From assembly GCF_027460265.1 (NCBI RefSeq), contig NZ_JAPZBC010000001.1, positions 434,001 to 498,000 of the forward strand: a stretch of 64,000 nucleotides of DNA. The letters run 5' to 3'. Of the stretch, positions 1 to 8,428 are shown one piece after another. Source of the DNA: Streptomyces sp. WMMC940. GTDB taxonomy: Bacteria > Actinomycetota > Actinomycetes > Streptomycetales > Streptomycetaceae. Both the position numbers and the translations under genes were made by a program. The notes below the pieces were generated by a model. That model had not been told where the DNA came from and did no database searches. It saw nothing but the letters and a program-made list of their open reading frames with translations. The number at the start of each line of letters is the position of its first letter. Position 1 is the stretch's first letter.

Positions 1-475
1 GGCGTCTTCCCCCACGGGTTCGCCCGCCGGCTCCCTCGACAGCGGCGGCGGCTCGCAGGGCGCAAAGGTCCCCGAGGCGCTGGACTTCACCGCCACCACC
101 GTGGACGGCAAACCGTTCGACGCGAAGACCCTCGCGGGCAAGCCCACCGTGCTGTGGTTCTGGGCACCCTGGTGCCCGACGTGCAAGGGCCAGGCCGCCG
201 AAACCGCCAAGGTCGCCGCCGCCAACCAGGGCAGGGCGAACGTCGTCGGCGTCGCGGGCCTGGACGAGAGCGCCGCCATGCGCGACTTCGTCTCCGACAC
301 CGGCACCAGCGCCTTCCCCCACCTCTCCGACGAGAGCGGCGAGGTGTGGAAGCGGTTCGAAATCACCCAGCAGAGCTACTACGTGATCCTCGACCGGACG
401 GGAAGGACCGTCCACGAGGGCGTACTCCCCGGCGGCAAGGGCCTGGCGGAGAAGCTCTCCGCCCTCACCGGCTGA
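1..475 (+). CDS. TlpA/DsbE-like thioredoxin-fold protein, 5' end missing
   Basis: The reading frame is open from base 2 and runs off the left edge, so the start is outside the window. The visible part begins with a Ser/Gly/Pro-rich linker, typical of the segment after a lipobox in actinobacterial lipoproteins, and is followed by a thioredoxin fold with the active site WCPTC (codons near 172-186). TlpA/DsbE proteins are extracytoplasmic thiol-disulfide reductases that take electrons from CcdA or DsbD. A CcdA-like gene follows after 6 bases, which fits this partnership. The lipoprotein status is inferred, because the signal peptide is not visible. Confidence 0.85.
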   Translation, partial: ASSPTGSPAGSLDSGGGSQGAKVPEALDFTATTVDGKPFDAKTLAGKPTVLWFWAPWCPTCKGQAAETAKVAAANQGRANVVGVAGLDESAAMRDFVSDTGTSAFPHLSDESGEVWKRFEITQQSYYVILDRTGRTVHEGVLPGGKGLAEKLSALTG

Positions 476-481
476 ACCGTC

Positions 482-1345
482 ATGGCCGACCTGCCCCTGG
501 CCGTCGCGCTCGGCGCCGGGATACTCGCCGCCGTCAACCCCTGCGGCTTCGCCCTGCTCCCCGCCTACCTCTCCCTGCTCGTCCTCGGCGACGACACCCC
601 CAGCCGCACCGTCGCCGTCGGCCGGGCACTCGCCGCCACCACAGCGATGACCATCGGCTTCGCCGCCTTCTTCGGCATCTTCGGACTCGTCATCCAGCCC
701 GTCGCCGGCCAGGTCCAGCAACACCTGCCCTGGTTCACCATCGCCTTCGGCCTGCTCATCACCGCCGCCGGAGCATGGCTCCTCGCAGGCCGCCAACTGC
801 CCACCCCGGCCCCGAAGCTCCGTCGCGCCCCCACCGTCACACGCTCCGCGCCCTCCATGGCACTGTTCGGCATGGCGTACGCCACCGCCTCCCTCGGCTG
901 CACCATCGCCCCCTTCCTCGCCATCGTCGTCTCCGCCTTCCGCAGCGGCTCCACCACGGAGGGCGTCGTCCTGTTCGCGGCCTACGCCGCCGGGATGGGC
1001 CTGATCGTCGGGGTGGCCTCCCTGACCGTCGCCCTCACCCGCACCACGGCGGTCACCCGCCTGCGCCGCCTCGGCGCGATCGCCCCGCGACTCGGCGGCG
1101 GCCTGCTCCTCCTGGTCGGCGCGTACGTCGCCTACTACGGCTGGTACGAGATCCGCGCCCAGGGCGACCCCACCACCACTGACCCGGTCGTCGACGCGGC
1201 GACCGGCATCCAGCGAGTCGCTGCCGACGCCCTGGATTCAGCCGGGCCGGCCGTGATCGCCGTGCTCTTCGCGCTCCTGCTCCTCACTCCTCTTCTGATC
1301 CGGCGCCGCAAGCGCACGAGTCGGGACACCGGCCTGCAAACGTGA
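482..1345 (+). CDS. CcdA/DsbD-family cytochrome c biogenesis membrane protein
   Basis: 287 residues with about six hydrophobic segments. The first segment carries the NPCGFALLPAYLSL motif (residues about 20-33), and a second cysteine lies in SLGCTIAPF (about residue 138). These are the two intramembrane cysteines that CcdA proteins use to carry electrons from cytoplasmic thioredoxin to an outer thiol protein. The ATG lies 6 bases after the upstream thioredoxin-like gene, so the two are very probably co-transcribed and form one electron relay. The C-terminal tail (after residue about 270) is Arg/Lys-rich and cytoplasmic. No other cytochrome c maturation genes are visible, so the final target may be another thiol protein. 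Confidence 0.9.
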   Translation: MADLPLAVALGAGILAAVNPCGFALLPAYLSLLVLGDDTPSRTVAVGRALAATTAMTIGFAAFFGIFGLVIQPVAGQVQQHLPWFTIAFGLLITAAGAWLLAGRQLPTPAPKLRRAPTVTRSAPSMALFGMAYATASLGCTIAPFLAIVVSAFRSGSTTEGVVLFAAYAAGMGLIVGVASLTVALTRTTAVTRLRRLGAIAPRLGGGLLLLVGAYVAYYGWYEIRAQGDPTTTDPVVDAATGIQRVAADALDSAGPAVIAVLFALLLLTPLLIRRRKRTSRDTGLQT

Positions 1346-1709
1346 TCAAGGGCCTCCTGGCAGGAGGAGGGTCGCCGGGCACCCTGCCGTGGAGGCGGTG
1401 CCGGTCGTCTTCGGCCGGGCGTGCCGGGAAAGCCGTGCCCGATCCGACCCGGCAGAACCGGGCCCTCCGCTTCCGCCGTCGGCCGGCGGCCCGTCATCCG
1501 GGTGGCGAGGCGTTGGCCGGCCCACGACGAGCAGGCACTGGCCGATGACGGCCCGGGGCGCGGCCCGGCCGGGATCCTGACCCGCACGGTCTAAACGCAG
1601 GCCAGGGACGCTTCACGGCCGGCAACGGCCGGTGCGAGGGTGGTCGTCCGTCGGACATCCCGCGTCCGACGCCTTCCGTGTACTCGAAACCTGTTCTAGT
1701 TTGCCGGGT
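1346..1709. other. Intergenic region, 364 bp
   Basis: No convincing gene; the open frames here have no recognisable product. It holds a short inverted repeat at 1353-1367 (CCTCCT, 3-base loop, AGGAGG) that could end transcription of the CcdA-like gene, and a KstR-like half-palindrome just before the next start codon. Confidence 0.5.
1684..1701 (+). promoter_or_regulatory. KstR-like TetR-family operator candidate
   Basis: The bases around GAAACCTGTTCTAGTT match the pattern TnnAACnnGTTnnA of KstR-type operators except for the first T, which is C here. The right half GTTCTAGTT is the exact KstR half-site as I remember it. It ends about 9 bases before the ATG at 1710, where a repressor would block initiation. 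The assignment is by pattern only; no kstR gene is in the window. Confidence 0.35.
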
Positions 1710-3761
1710 ATGTGGATGACGTGGACACGTCGAACACTGGTCGGCCTGGGCCTCGCGGCCGCGTTGACACTGGGTGCGCCGCCCGGCGCGCAGGCGCACG
1801 AGGAGCGTGAAGTCGCGTTCCCCGACGGTTCGGGAAGCGTTCCCGCGTACCGCGAGGGCGAACCCGACCTCCTGGTCTGCAAGACCGACACGGCGGCCTT
1901 CGAGCGGCGCGTGTCCCGGTTCCCCGACGCCCTGCGCGAGCGGAATCTCCGGCTCTACGAGAGGTGTCTCGGCGAGGGGTTCCGGCATCTGCAGCAGGCG
2001 GTGGACGCCGTCGACAGACCCGGCATGAGCATCGCCGTCCTGCCCGGCCGCTACGAGGAGGAGCCCTCCCAACCGGAGCCCAAGGGCGACTGCGCCCGGC
2101 TCAAGGCCCGCAAATCGGCCCTGGGATATCAGATCCTGTCCTACGCACAGCAGCAGCAGTGCCCCCACAACCAGAATCTCGTGGCCGTCCTCGGCAAGAG
2201 GGACCTGCAGATCGAGGGAACGGGCGCGGGCCCGCTCGACGTGGTCGTGGACGCCGGCTACCGCAAGCTCAACGCGATCCGGGCCGACGGTTCCGACGGA
2301 GTCTACTTCCGCAACTTCACCGCTCAGCGCACCACCTTCAACTCACTGTACGTGCTCGGTGTGGACGGGTTCGTCATCGACCGGGTGCTCACCCGCTGGA
2401 ACGACGAGTACGGCTTCCTCACCTTCGCGAGCGACCACGGGCTGTACCGCGACTGCGAGTCGTACGGGAACGGAGACTCGGGGATCTACCCGGGCAGCGC
2501 GTCGGACATCAACAGCGGGCGCGGCCACGACGTGCCGCGCTACTCCATCGAGATCACCGGCTGCCGCAGTCACCACAATCTGCTCGGCTACTCGGGGACC
2601 GCGGGCGACTCGGTGTGGGCCCACGACAACGAGTTCGACCACAACATGGCCGGTGCGTCGATGGACAGTGTGTTTCCGGGCCATCCGGGCCTCCCCCAGA
2701 ACCACGCCAGATTCGAACGCAACCTCATCCACGACAACAACCAGAACTACTACCGGTACGTCAGGGACGGCACGTGCGCCAGACCTCCCGCCGAACGCGG
2801 CTACGAGCAGGGCGTCGTGTGCCCACAGACCTCGGTCCCTCCCGGAACCGGGGTGATCGTCGCCGGTGGCAACTGGAACGTGTTCGAGGGCAACTGGGTC
2901 TACGGACACCAGCGCACCGCGTTCCATCTCAACGCCGTTCCCGCCTTCCTGCGCGGTGAGGACGCCTGGTCCCGTCAGGCCGACACCTCGCACCACAACC
3001 GGTTCCGTGACAACCACCTGGGCAGGGCGAGGAGCGGCGAGTCCAGACCCAACCGGACGGACGTCTGGTGGGACGGCCAGGGCACGGACAACTGCTGGCA
3101 GGACACGGGAGACAGCAGCCCGCGAGCCCTGCCCCGGTGCCGGAACGACACCGGCGCCGCCCTCGGGGGATCGCACCGGATCGTGGGCGAACCCATGAAG
3201 GTCGTCCAGTTGCTGGTCTGCTCCGACTACAACGTTCAGGCGCGGCGGCTGCCGGCGGGCTGCGACTGGTACGGAGCCCGGGGCCTCGCCCGTATCGAGG
3301 TGCAGCTCGCGCTCGGCGTCGCCGCCGTGCTCGCCGTGGTGGGAGGGTTCCTGTGGTGGCGCAGACTGCGCGGCAACCTCCTGGTCACCGCGGCCACCGC
3401 GCTCGGCGCGGCGGGGCTCGTACTCGACGTCGCGAGCGAGACGACGGCACTCGCCCCGACGGTGGCCGGGCCCCTGGCGCTCCTGCTGATCGGGGTCTGG
3501 CTGACCGCAACCGGTCTGGGGTTGCGGCACAGCAGCCGCGCCTTCGGGACGACGACCGTGGTGCTGGGACTCCTGACGCTGCTGGACGCCTTCGAGCGGG
3601 CCTTCGTGATGATTCCGTGGACTCCCCTCGGCCCGGCGTGGCTGCGAGGTCTGCTGGGACTCGTCTGGGTCCTGTGGGCGGTGGCCGCCTCGGCACGACC
3701 GGGGGGCCGGGGCCGGTCCGCCTCCCCGTCCGCGGACGACCCGGCCCGGGTCTCCCCGTGA
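1710..3761 (+). CDS. Secreted right-handed beta-helix (NosD-like) protein with C-terminal membrane domain
   Basis: 683 residues from ATG 1710; an ATG two codons later is equally possible. The frame is open further upstream, but this start places a clean signal peptide (residues 1-29, ending AQA) at the N terminus. Residues about 60-480 show the Asn/Asp/His-rich periodicity of a parallel beta-helix (phrases such as HHNLLGYSG, HDNNQNYY, GNWNVFEGN), as in NosD and CASH-type carbohydrate-binding proteins. The last 140 residues hold about five hydrophobic segments, so the helix would face outward from a membrane anchor. NosD proteins help copper-site assembly in nitrous oxide reductase, but no nosZ is visible here. 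The stop codon overlaps the next start, showing translational coupling to the cupredoxin-like lipoprotein. Confidence 0.8.
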   Translation: MWMTWTRRTLVGLGLAAALTLGAPPGAQAHEEREVAFPDGSGSVPAYREGEPDLLVCKTDTAAFERRVSRFPDALRERNLRLYERCLGEGFRHLQQAVDAVDRPGMSIAVLPGRYEEEPSQPEPKGDCARLKARKSALGYQILSYAQQQQCPHNQNLVAVLGKRDLQIEGTGAGPLDVVVDAGYRKLNAIRADGSDGVYFRNFTAQRTTFNSLYVLGVDGFVIDRVLTRWNDEYGFLTFASDHGLYRDCESYGNGDSGIYPGSASDINSGRGHDVPRYSIEITGCRSHHNLLGYSGTAGDSVWAHDNEFDHNMAGASMDSVFPGHPGLPQNHARFERNLIHDNNQNYYRYVRDGTCARPPAERGYEQGVVCPQTSVPPGTGVIVAGGNWNVFEGNWVYGHQRTAFHLNAVPAFLRGEDAWSRQADTSHHNRFRDNHLGRARSGESRPNRTDVWWDGQGTDNCWQDTGDSSPRALPRCRNDTGAALGGSHRIVGEPMKVVQLLVCSDYNVQARRLPAGCDWYGARGLARIEVQLALGVAAVLAVVGGFLWWRRLRGNLLVTAATALGAAGLVLDVASETTALAPTVAGPLALLLIGVWLTATGLGLRHSSRAFGTTTVVLGLLTLLDAFERAFVMIPWTPLGPAWLRGLLGLVWVLWAVAASARPGGRGRSASPSADDPARVSP

Positions 3762-4573
3762 GGGCCTGGGGTGCGGGTCGCGTCCCGGGAAGGGCCGGGA
3801 TGATCTGGGCGGCGGCCGCGGCCCTCGCCCTGGGATCGGCCTGTACGGAGCGGCCCACCACCCATCACGGCCCCGGAACGAGCCACGATGTCGCCACAGA
3901 CGGTGCCGGGACGCTCCTGGGCGCCCCGGGCACGGGACACCACGAACGGCTTCGGCAGGTGCCCGCCGCGGATGCTCCGACCGTCACCCTGACCGTCCGG
4001 GCGGACGCGGACGACGGATGGAACGTCCGTATCGATACCGGGCGCTTCCGCTTCAGCCCGGACAGCGTGGGCGGTGCTGCCGTCCTGGGCAGCGGACACG
4101 CCCACCTCTTCGCGGACGGCAAGAAGGTCGCCCGCGTGTACGGCCGCTGGCACCATCTGCCCGCGGACGACGTACCTCCCGGCACCAAGGCGCTCTCCGT
4201 CCGGCTCTACGCGGACGACCACACGGCATGGGCCGTCGGCGGGGTCGCCGTACAGGCCACCGCACGCCTGCCCGAGCCCCCTCCCGACGACCGTCCGGTG
4301 GGGGAACAGCCGGACAGAACGGCCGACTTCACCATCACCGCGGGCGTCGTCAGACCGGAGCCGGGCCGGATCGAGCTGAGAAAGGGCGACCTGCTGGCCA
4401 TCCGCGTCACCAGCGACACGGACGACGAACTGCATGTGCACGGCGTGAACCGCACGGCGGAGGTCGAGGCCGGTCGCACCACCACACTCCGGGTCGCCCT
4501 GGACCGTTCGGGGCTGTTCGAGGTGGAGATGCACCGGTCCGGTCTGGTGCTGACGCAACTGGCCGTCCGATGA
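3758..4573 (+). CDS. Lipoprotein with C-terminal cupredoxin-like domain
   Basis: 271 residues from GTG 3758, which overlaps the previous stop (GTGA). An internal ATG at 3800 would leave almost no positive N-region, so the overlapping GTG is preferred. The signal ends in a lipobox-like LGSAC (Cys about residue 28), so the protein should be anchored on the outer membrane face. Residues about 195-271 resemble the small cupredoxin-like domains of actinobacterial lipoproteins: a strand, RKGDLLAIRV, then DELHVHG and a C-terminal FEVEMHRS segment. HVHG and MHRS could contribute metal ligands, but a full type-1 copper set is not evident. The middle domain is unassigned. It is the second gene of the coupled trio and its stop overlaps the next ATG. 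Confidence 0.75.
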   Translation: MRAWGAGRVPGRAGMIWAAAAALALGSACTERPTTHHGPGTSHDVATDGAGTLLGAPGTGHHERLRQVPAADAPTVTLTVRADADDGWNVRIDTGRFRFSPDSVGGAAVLGSGHAHLFADGKKVARVYGRWHHLPADDVPPGTKALSVRLYADDHTAWAVGGVAVQATARLPEPPPDDRPVGEQPDRTADFTITAGVVRPEPGRIELRKGDLLAIRVTSDTDDELHVHGVNRTAEVEAGRTTTLRVALDRSGLFEVEMHRSGLVLTQLAVR

Positions 4574-5868
4574 GCGGTTCGACCGGCCTCGCCCACGGCG
4601 TCGGCGCCGGGCACGACCTGCCGATCCCCGCCTTCCACGCCTACGCGGGAGCGTTCGCCGCCCTGCTCGTCTCCTTCCTCGCGCTGGGACTTCTCTGGCC
4701 CCGTTCGCGTTTCCGGGGCGACCGCGCCGGGCGTCCCCTGCCGGCCCGCGTGCAGCGCTGGGCGAGGGCGCCCGCCCTCCGTGCCGGCCTGCGCGTACTG
4801 GGGCTCGCCGCCACCGCCACGGTCCTCCTCCACCTTCTGCTCGGCCCGGACGACCCCGAACGCAATCCGGCCCCCGGAGCGGTCTACGTCCTGCTGTGGG
4901 TGGGCCTGGTCCCCGCCTCGCTCCTGCTCGGACCGGTGTGGCGGCTCCTCAACCCACTGCGCACGCTGCACGCACTGGGCTGCCGGGTGGTTCACCGCTC
5001 CCCGGCGGAGCCGCACCGCCCGCTCCCGCAGCGAATCGGCTACTGGCCCACGGCCGCCGGGCTGCTCGCTTTCACCTGGCTCGAACTCGCCTCTCCCGCC
5101 CCAGCCTCGACCACCGCCCTGCTCGCCTTTCTGCTCGCTCACGCGTCCGTGCACCTCGCAGGCGCCGCGGTCTTCGGCAGCGACTGGTTCGACCGGTGCG
5201 ACGCGTTCGAGGCCTACTCCGGACTCCTCTCGCGGCTGGCCCCGATCGGCCGCCGCGCGGACGGGCAACTCGTCGTGCGGAGCCCGCTGCACGGTCTGGA
5301 CGGCACTCCCCCGGCACCGGGGCTGGTGGCCGTCATGTGCGTGCTGCTCGGCAGCACGGCCTACGACGGGATGTCCGACACACCGTCATGGATCACCACA
5401 CTGCAGACGTCGCCACTGGGCCGCACCGCCACGGCCACGCTCGGGCTTCTGGGCAGCACGGCCGCCGTCGCCGCCGTCTACGTCGTCGGTGCCGGTGCGG
5501 CCCGCCTCGTGGCCGGGCCCGTGCGCCGGCCGCTCACCACGTTCGCGCACGCCCTGCTGCCGATCGCCATCGGCTATCTGGTCGCCCACTACTGCTCGCT
5601 CCTCGCCGTCGAGGGGCCGCGCACCGTACTGACCGCGATGGGTTCCGATCCGGCCGACCCGCCCGGGCCGGAACCCCCGTTCAGCCCCGGGACCCTTGCC
5701 ACTCTGCAGGTGGCGTCGGTGGTCACCGGACATGTCCTGGGCGTCGTGGCGGCACACGACAGATCGGTACGCGTCCACCCTCCGGACCGGGCGCTGGCGG
5801 GGGAGGTCCCCCTCCTGGTTCTGATGATCGTGTACACGCTCGGCGGCATCGGGCTGCTCATCAGCTGA
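4570..5868 (+). CDS. Polytopic membrane protein, third gene of beta-helix/cupredoxin operon
   Basis: 432 residues with roughly ten or eleven hydrophobic segments. The ATG overlaps the stop of the lipoprotein gene (ATGA), so all three genes are coupled. The N terminus has AHGVGAGHDLPIP before the first membrane segment; I recall a similar HG-x-G-x-x-x-DLP motif in membrane proteins auto-annotated as fenitrothion hydrolase-like, but this is memory, not a search. Several histidines lie at membrane edges (GHDLPIPAFH, AHYC, GHVLGVVAAH) and could bind metal or haem. There are no ATP-binding or transporter signatures. The role is unknown; context suggests handling of a metal or redox cofactor outside the membrane. 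Confidence 0.75.
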   Translation: MSGSTGLAHGVGAGHDLPIPAFHAYAGAFAALLVSFLALGLLWPRSRFRGDRAGRPLPARVQRWARAPALRAGLRVLGLAATATVLLHLLLGPDDPERNPAPGAVYVLLWVGLVPASLLLGPVWRLLNPLRTLHALGCRVVHRSPAEPHRPLPQRIGYWPTAAGLLAFTWLELASPAPASTTALLAFLLAHASVHLAGAAVFGSDWFDRCDAFEAYSGLLSRLAPIGRRADGQLVVRSPLHGLDGTPPAPGLVAVMCVLLGSTAYDGMSDTPSWITTLQTSPLGRTATATLGLLGSTAAVAAVYVVGAGAARLVAGPVRRPLTTFAHALLPIAIGYLVAHYCSLLAVEGPRTVLTAMGSDPADPPGPEPPFSPGTLATLQVASVVTGHVLGVVAAHDRSVRVHPPDRALAGEVPLLVLMIVYTLGGIGLLIS

Positions 5869-5899
5869 CCGGGGGCCCCGGCGAAAACCCGCCCGCCGC

Positions 5900-6278
5900 G
5901 AATCCCGCCGGGGCAACGTCCGCTCCCGCGGCGTCTTCGCCGTCGCCGATTCCGACGAGTGGGCCGACTCCACCAAAGGCCCCTTCGACTCCACCCTCAT
6001 CAGCCCTCGTCGGGCCACGACCGGCGGTTCAGCGCTCACCCTGAGCCACCGGTCGCACTACCGCTCCTGGCCCGGCCACCGGGCCGAGGTCCGGATGTCC
6101 CTCGAGGGGGCCCCTGGGCGACGGTCAGGAGCCGCCGGCGCACCGCTCCGGCCTCCGGCGAATCGATGCACATCGACATGCCCGCGAGCACCACCGACAT
6201 CCGGGGGGCTTCCGCTACCGCGGAAGCAACGACTGGTACCGGGCGGTGGACGGCGTTCGCGGCGGCCCGGCGCGCTGA
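5900..6278 (+). pseudogene. Decayed C-terminal domain of a secreted hydrolase (metallophosphoesterase-type)
   Basis: One frame from about 5927 encodes RGVFAVADSDEWADSTKG, then SALTLSHRSHYRSWPGHRAEVR. A second frame (6210-6278) encodes FRYRGSNDWYRAVDGVR and ends in TGA. These phrases resemble the C-terminal beta-sandwich of actinobacterial secreted phosphoesterases (DEW, SHYR-W, NDW-AVD), as I remember them. The frame changes between 6095 and 6210, and no catalytic domain or start precedes it; the operon gene ending at 5868 lies immediately upstream. It is best read as a truncated, frameshifted remnant. The family name is uncertain; the decay is well supported. Confidence 0.5.
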
Positions 6279-6292
6279 ACCGTCCCGTCGGA

Positions 6293-6324
6293 CGGTCCGG
6301 CCCCGTCGAGGCGGGGCCGGACCG
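6293..6324 (-). terminator. Terminator of the lipase gene
   Basis: Perfect 13-bp inverted repeat (6293-6305 with 6312-6324) and a 6-base loop, 7 bases beyond the lipase stop. GC-only stems without a clear T tract are usual in this kind of genome. Confidence 0.75.
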
Positions 6325-6331
6325 GGCGCGG

Positions 6332-6997
6332 TCAGGCGACGAGGTCCCGCACCTTCGTGTAGTTCCCGTGGTCGTCGTTCATGCTGTTGTGGGACTTGCA
6401 TCCCACCGACGTGTTGGCCGCGCCGCTCAGTTTCGCCGACTCGTCCGGGTTGATGGCGGCGTCACACGTGGACCAGAGGGTGGCGTAGTCGACCGCACCC
6501 GGGGTTTCGTCGTCGGCGTTGAGGCTCTTCAGGAAGCTGCTCCCGATGACCATTTCCTTGCACGAGGTGTAGAAGGAGCAGAAGAACGTGACGTCCGTCC
6601 CGTGGTTCACTCCGGCGACAGAGACGAAGTCGTCGACGTACGAGGTGCCGCCGTGGGACTTGAGGTACCAGCGGGAGCTCAGCGCGCCCATCGAATGGGC
6701 GACGATGTCGACCTTCTCGGCGCCCGTGGCGGCGAGTACCTGCTGCACCTTCACCGCCAGTTGCGACGCCGTGGTCTTGTTGGACTGCTTCCAGTCGTAG
6801 GACCAGGTGTGCAGCTCCGACGCCGCGTACCCGTCCGCCTTGAACTTGCCGACCCAGTCGTTCCAGGTGCCGGCCGAGCTGCTGAGACCGTGCACGAACA
6901 GGACCGGGTTGCGCGTCGCCGCATGTGCGGGGGGTACGGCGACGAGCGGCGCCAGAACCGCGGCGGTGGCCGCGGCGAGCGTTGCGGTGCGTCTCAT
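6332..6997 (-). CDS. Secreted lipase/esterase, LipA-like alpha/beta hydrolase
   Basis: 221 residues from ATG 6997, which has a good ribosome site (GGAGT, 5 bases upstream). Residues 1-26 are a signal peptide ending AHA. The mature enzyme begins [12 protein letters not shown] (oxyanion-hole HG) and has the nucleophile motif AHSMGAL, where Ala replaces the first Gly of GXSXG as in Bacillus LipA-type lipases. The C-terminal HNSMNDDH segment probably supplies the catalytic His. Cysteines at [10 protein letters not shown] and elsewhere suggest disulfides, as expected for an exported enzyme. Likely an extracellular carboxyl-ester or triacylglycerol hydrolase. It stands alone between a remnant and an AraC gene of the same orientation. 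Confidence 0.9.
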   Translation of the reverse strand: MRRTATLAAATAAVLAPLVAVPPAHAATRNPVLFVHGLSSSAGTWNDWVGKFKADGYAASELHTWSYDWKQSNKTTASQLAVKVQQVLAATGAEKVDIVAHSMGALSSRWYLKSHGGTSYVDDFVSVAGVNHGTDVTFFCSFYTSCKEMVIGSSFLKSLNADDETPGAVDYATLWSTCDAAINPDESAKLSGAANTSVGCKSHNSMNDDHGNYTKVRDLVA

Positions 6998-7195
6998 GTG
7001 TGACTCCGATGTCTGGCCATGCCTGGTCCGCGTTCGACCTCGGGCATGGGTGGGAGGTGGGGTCACCGGCCGGTGGCATCGGGGAATCTGACACAGCATC
7101 ACCAGTTACCGCAAGGTAACTGCACATGTCTTTTCGCCCGGGAGGCAAACGCGGTGCCCGGGCGTCAACGGCTGGGGAAGTCGGTCAGGTACCGA

Positions 7196-8158
7196 TCACG
7201 CCTGGTGGTGTCGGCGACGCAGCTCCCGCGGACTGGTCCCGAAACGCCGGCGGAAGGCGGTGCTCAGGGCGCTGGCCGAGGAGAAGCCCATGGCGCACGC
7301 GAGTTCACTGATCGTCATGTGCGCGTACTCGGCACGCTGGAGGCGGTCGCGGACCACGCGCAGGCGTTCCTCGCGGATCACTTCGCGCGGCGTGGTCCCG
7401 GCCCGCTGGAGGGCCAGTTGGATCTGGCGGAGCGACCAGCCGAGCGCTCGCGCCATGGACGTCCCCGTGAGTCCCGGATCGGTGGCGTGGTCCCGTGCGT
7501 AGCGACGGACGACAGCCTCGACCTCGGCCAGGTGGCCGGGAACGTCCGGGCGGTCGTCACCGGCGGCGAGCATGCACAGCAGCTCGACCGCGCGGTCCGT
7601 GACGGCGTTGAACTGCGCGGCGTCGAGGTGGGTGCGCTCGTCGTACAGGCCGACCACCATGCCGTGCAGGACGCGTCCCAGACCGGTGGACAAGTCCACT
7701 CCGGTCGAGAGGGGGGACTTCCGGTTGAGCGGGCCGTCGATCTCGCAGGCGGGTATGGACAGGATGACGCCCCTCAACATCGGGTCGTGCCGCAGTGCGA
7801 AGGGGGCGTCCAACGGCACCAGCCTTCCCGAGCCCGGGGTCAGCCGGACCTGCCGGTCGTTCTGACGAATCGTCAACTCACCCTCGACCGGGAACACGAA
7901 CCGGTAGTCCGGAGCGGGCGCCTGGCGCACCAGCCCGGGCGTCCGGACGTACTCGACCCGATCACTTCGCCAGGTGATGAGGTCGTAGGTGTCGCTGCGC
8001 TGGCTGGTCATCTCGCCGATGAAGCAGTCCGGTCGGGCATAGCGGAAATCCAGCCGGGTGTGGTGGAAGTCGACCTGCTCGCTCCACGAGTCGGCCCGTT
8101 CCCGCGGCTCGACATGCGCCGTCGTCCGTTCGACCAGACTGTACGTTCTCCCACGCAA
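7196..8158 (-). CDS. AraC-family transcriptional regulator
   Basis: 320 residues. The start is TTG at 8158 with a strong GGAGG 6 bases upstream; no ATG or GTG is better placed. Residues 40-195 look like the AraC N-terminal sensing domain (AraC_binding_2/cupin type). Residues about 215-318 form the double helix-turn-helix, with the end signature LACAMGFSSASALSTAFRRRFGTSPRELRRR typical of the second helix-turn-helix. It lies about 200 bp upstream of the lipase gene and has the same orientation, so it may control the lipase or itself. The effector is unknown. Confidence 0.9.
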   Translation of the reverse strand: MRGRTYSLVERTTAHVEPRERADSWSEQVDFHHTRLDFRYARPDCFIGEMTSQRSDTYDLITWRSDRVEYVRTPGLVRQAPAPDYRFVFPVEGELTIRQNDRQVRLTPGSGRLVPLDAPFALRHDPMLRGVILSIPACEIDGPLNRKSPLSTGVDLSTGLGRVLHGMVVGLYDERTHLDAAQFNAVTDRAVELLCMLAAGDDRPDVPGHLAEVEAVVRRYARDHATDPGLTGTSMARALGWSLRQIQLALQRAGTTPREVIREERLRVVRDRLQRAEYAHMTISELACAMGFSSASALSTAFRRRFGTSPRELRRRHHQA

Positions 8159-8428
8159 AGCGCCCCTCCGCCGTCACGCGTCCCTGCCGTACCGAAGGCC
8201 GATCCGACGGTCCAGCGGCCATCCGCGCGGGCATCGTAGTGCAGACGGCCGGACCGGGTCCCCATGCTGACCGCACTGCGGACGGCAGGGACGGACCGCG
8301 GCCGACCGACCTCTCCGGAGGACCTCTGCGTCTGACGGCAAGTTCTCTGCGCGTGAGGTGTAGTACGCGCGTCCGACCGGAACTAACGTCAGGCGCTCCC
8401 GCAGGGTTCAAGCCGTCTTGAGGACTTC

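Noticed and set aside
5866..5880. CCGGGGGCCCCGG as a terminator after the beta-helix operon
   Set aside because: It is a palindrome with no loop, so a stable hairpin cannot form.
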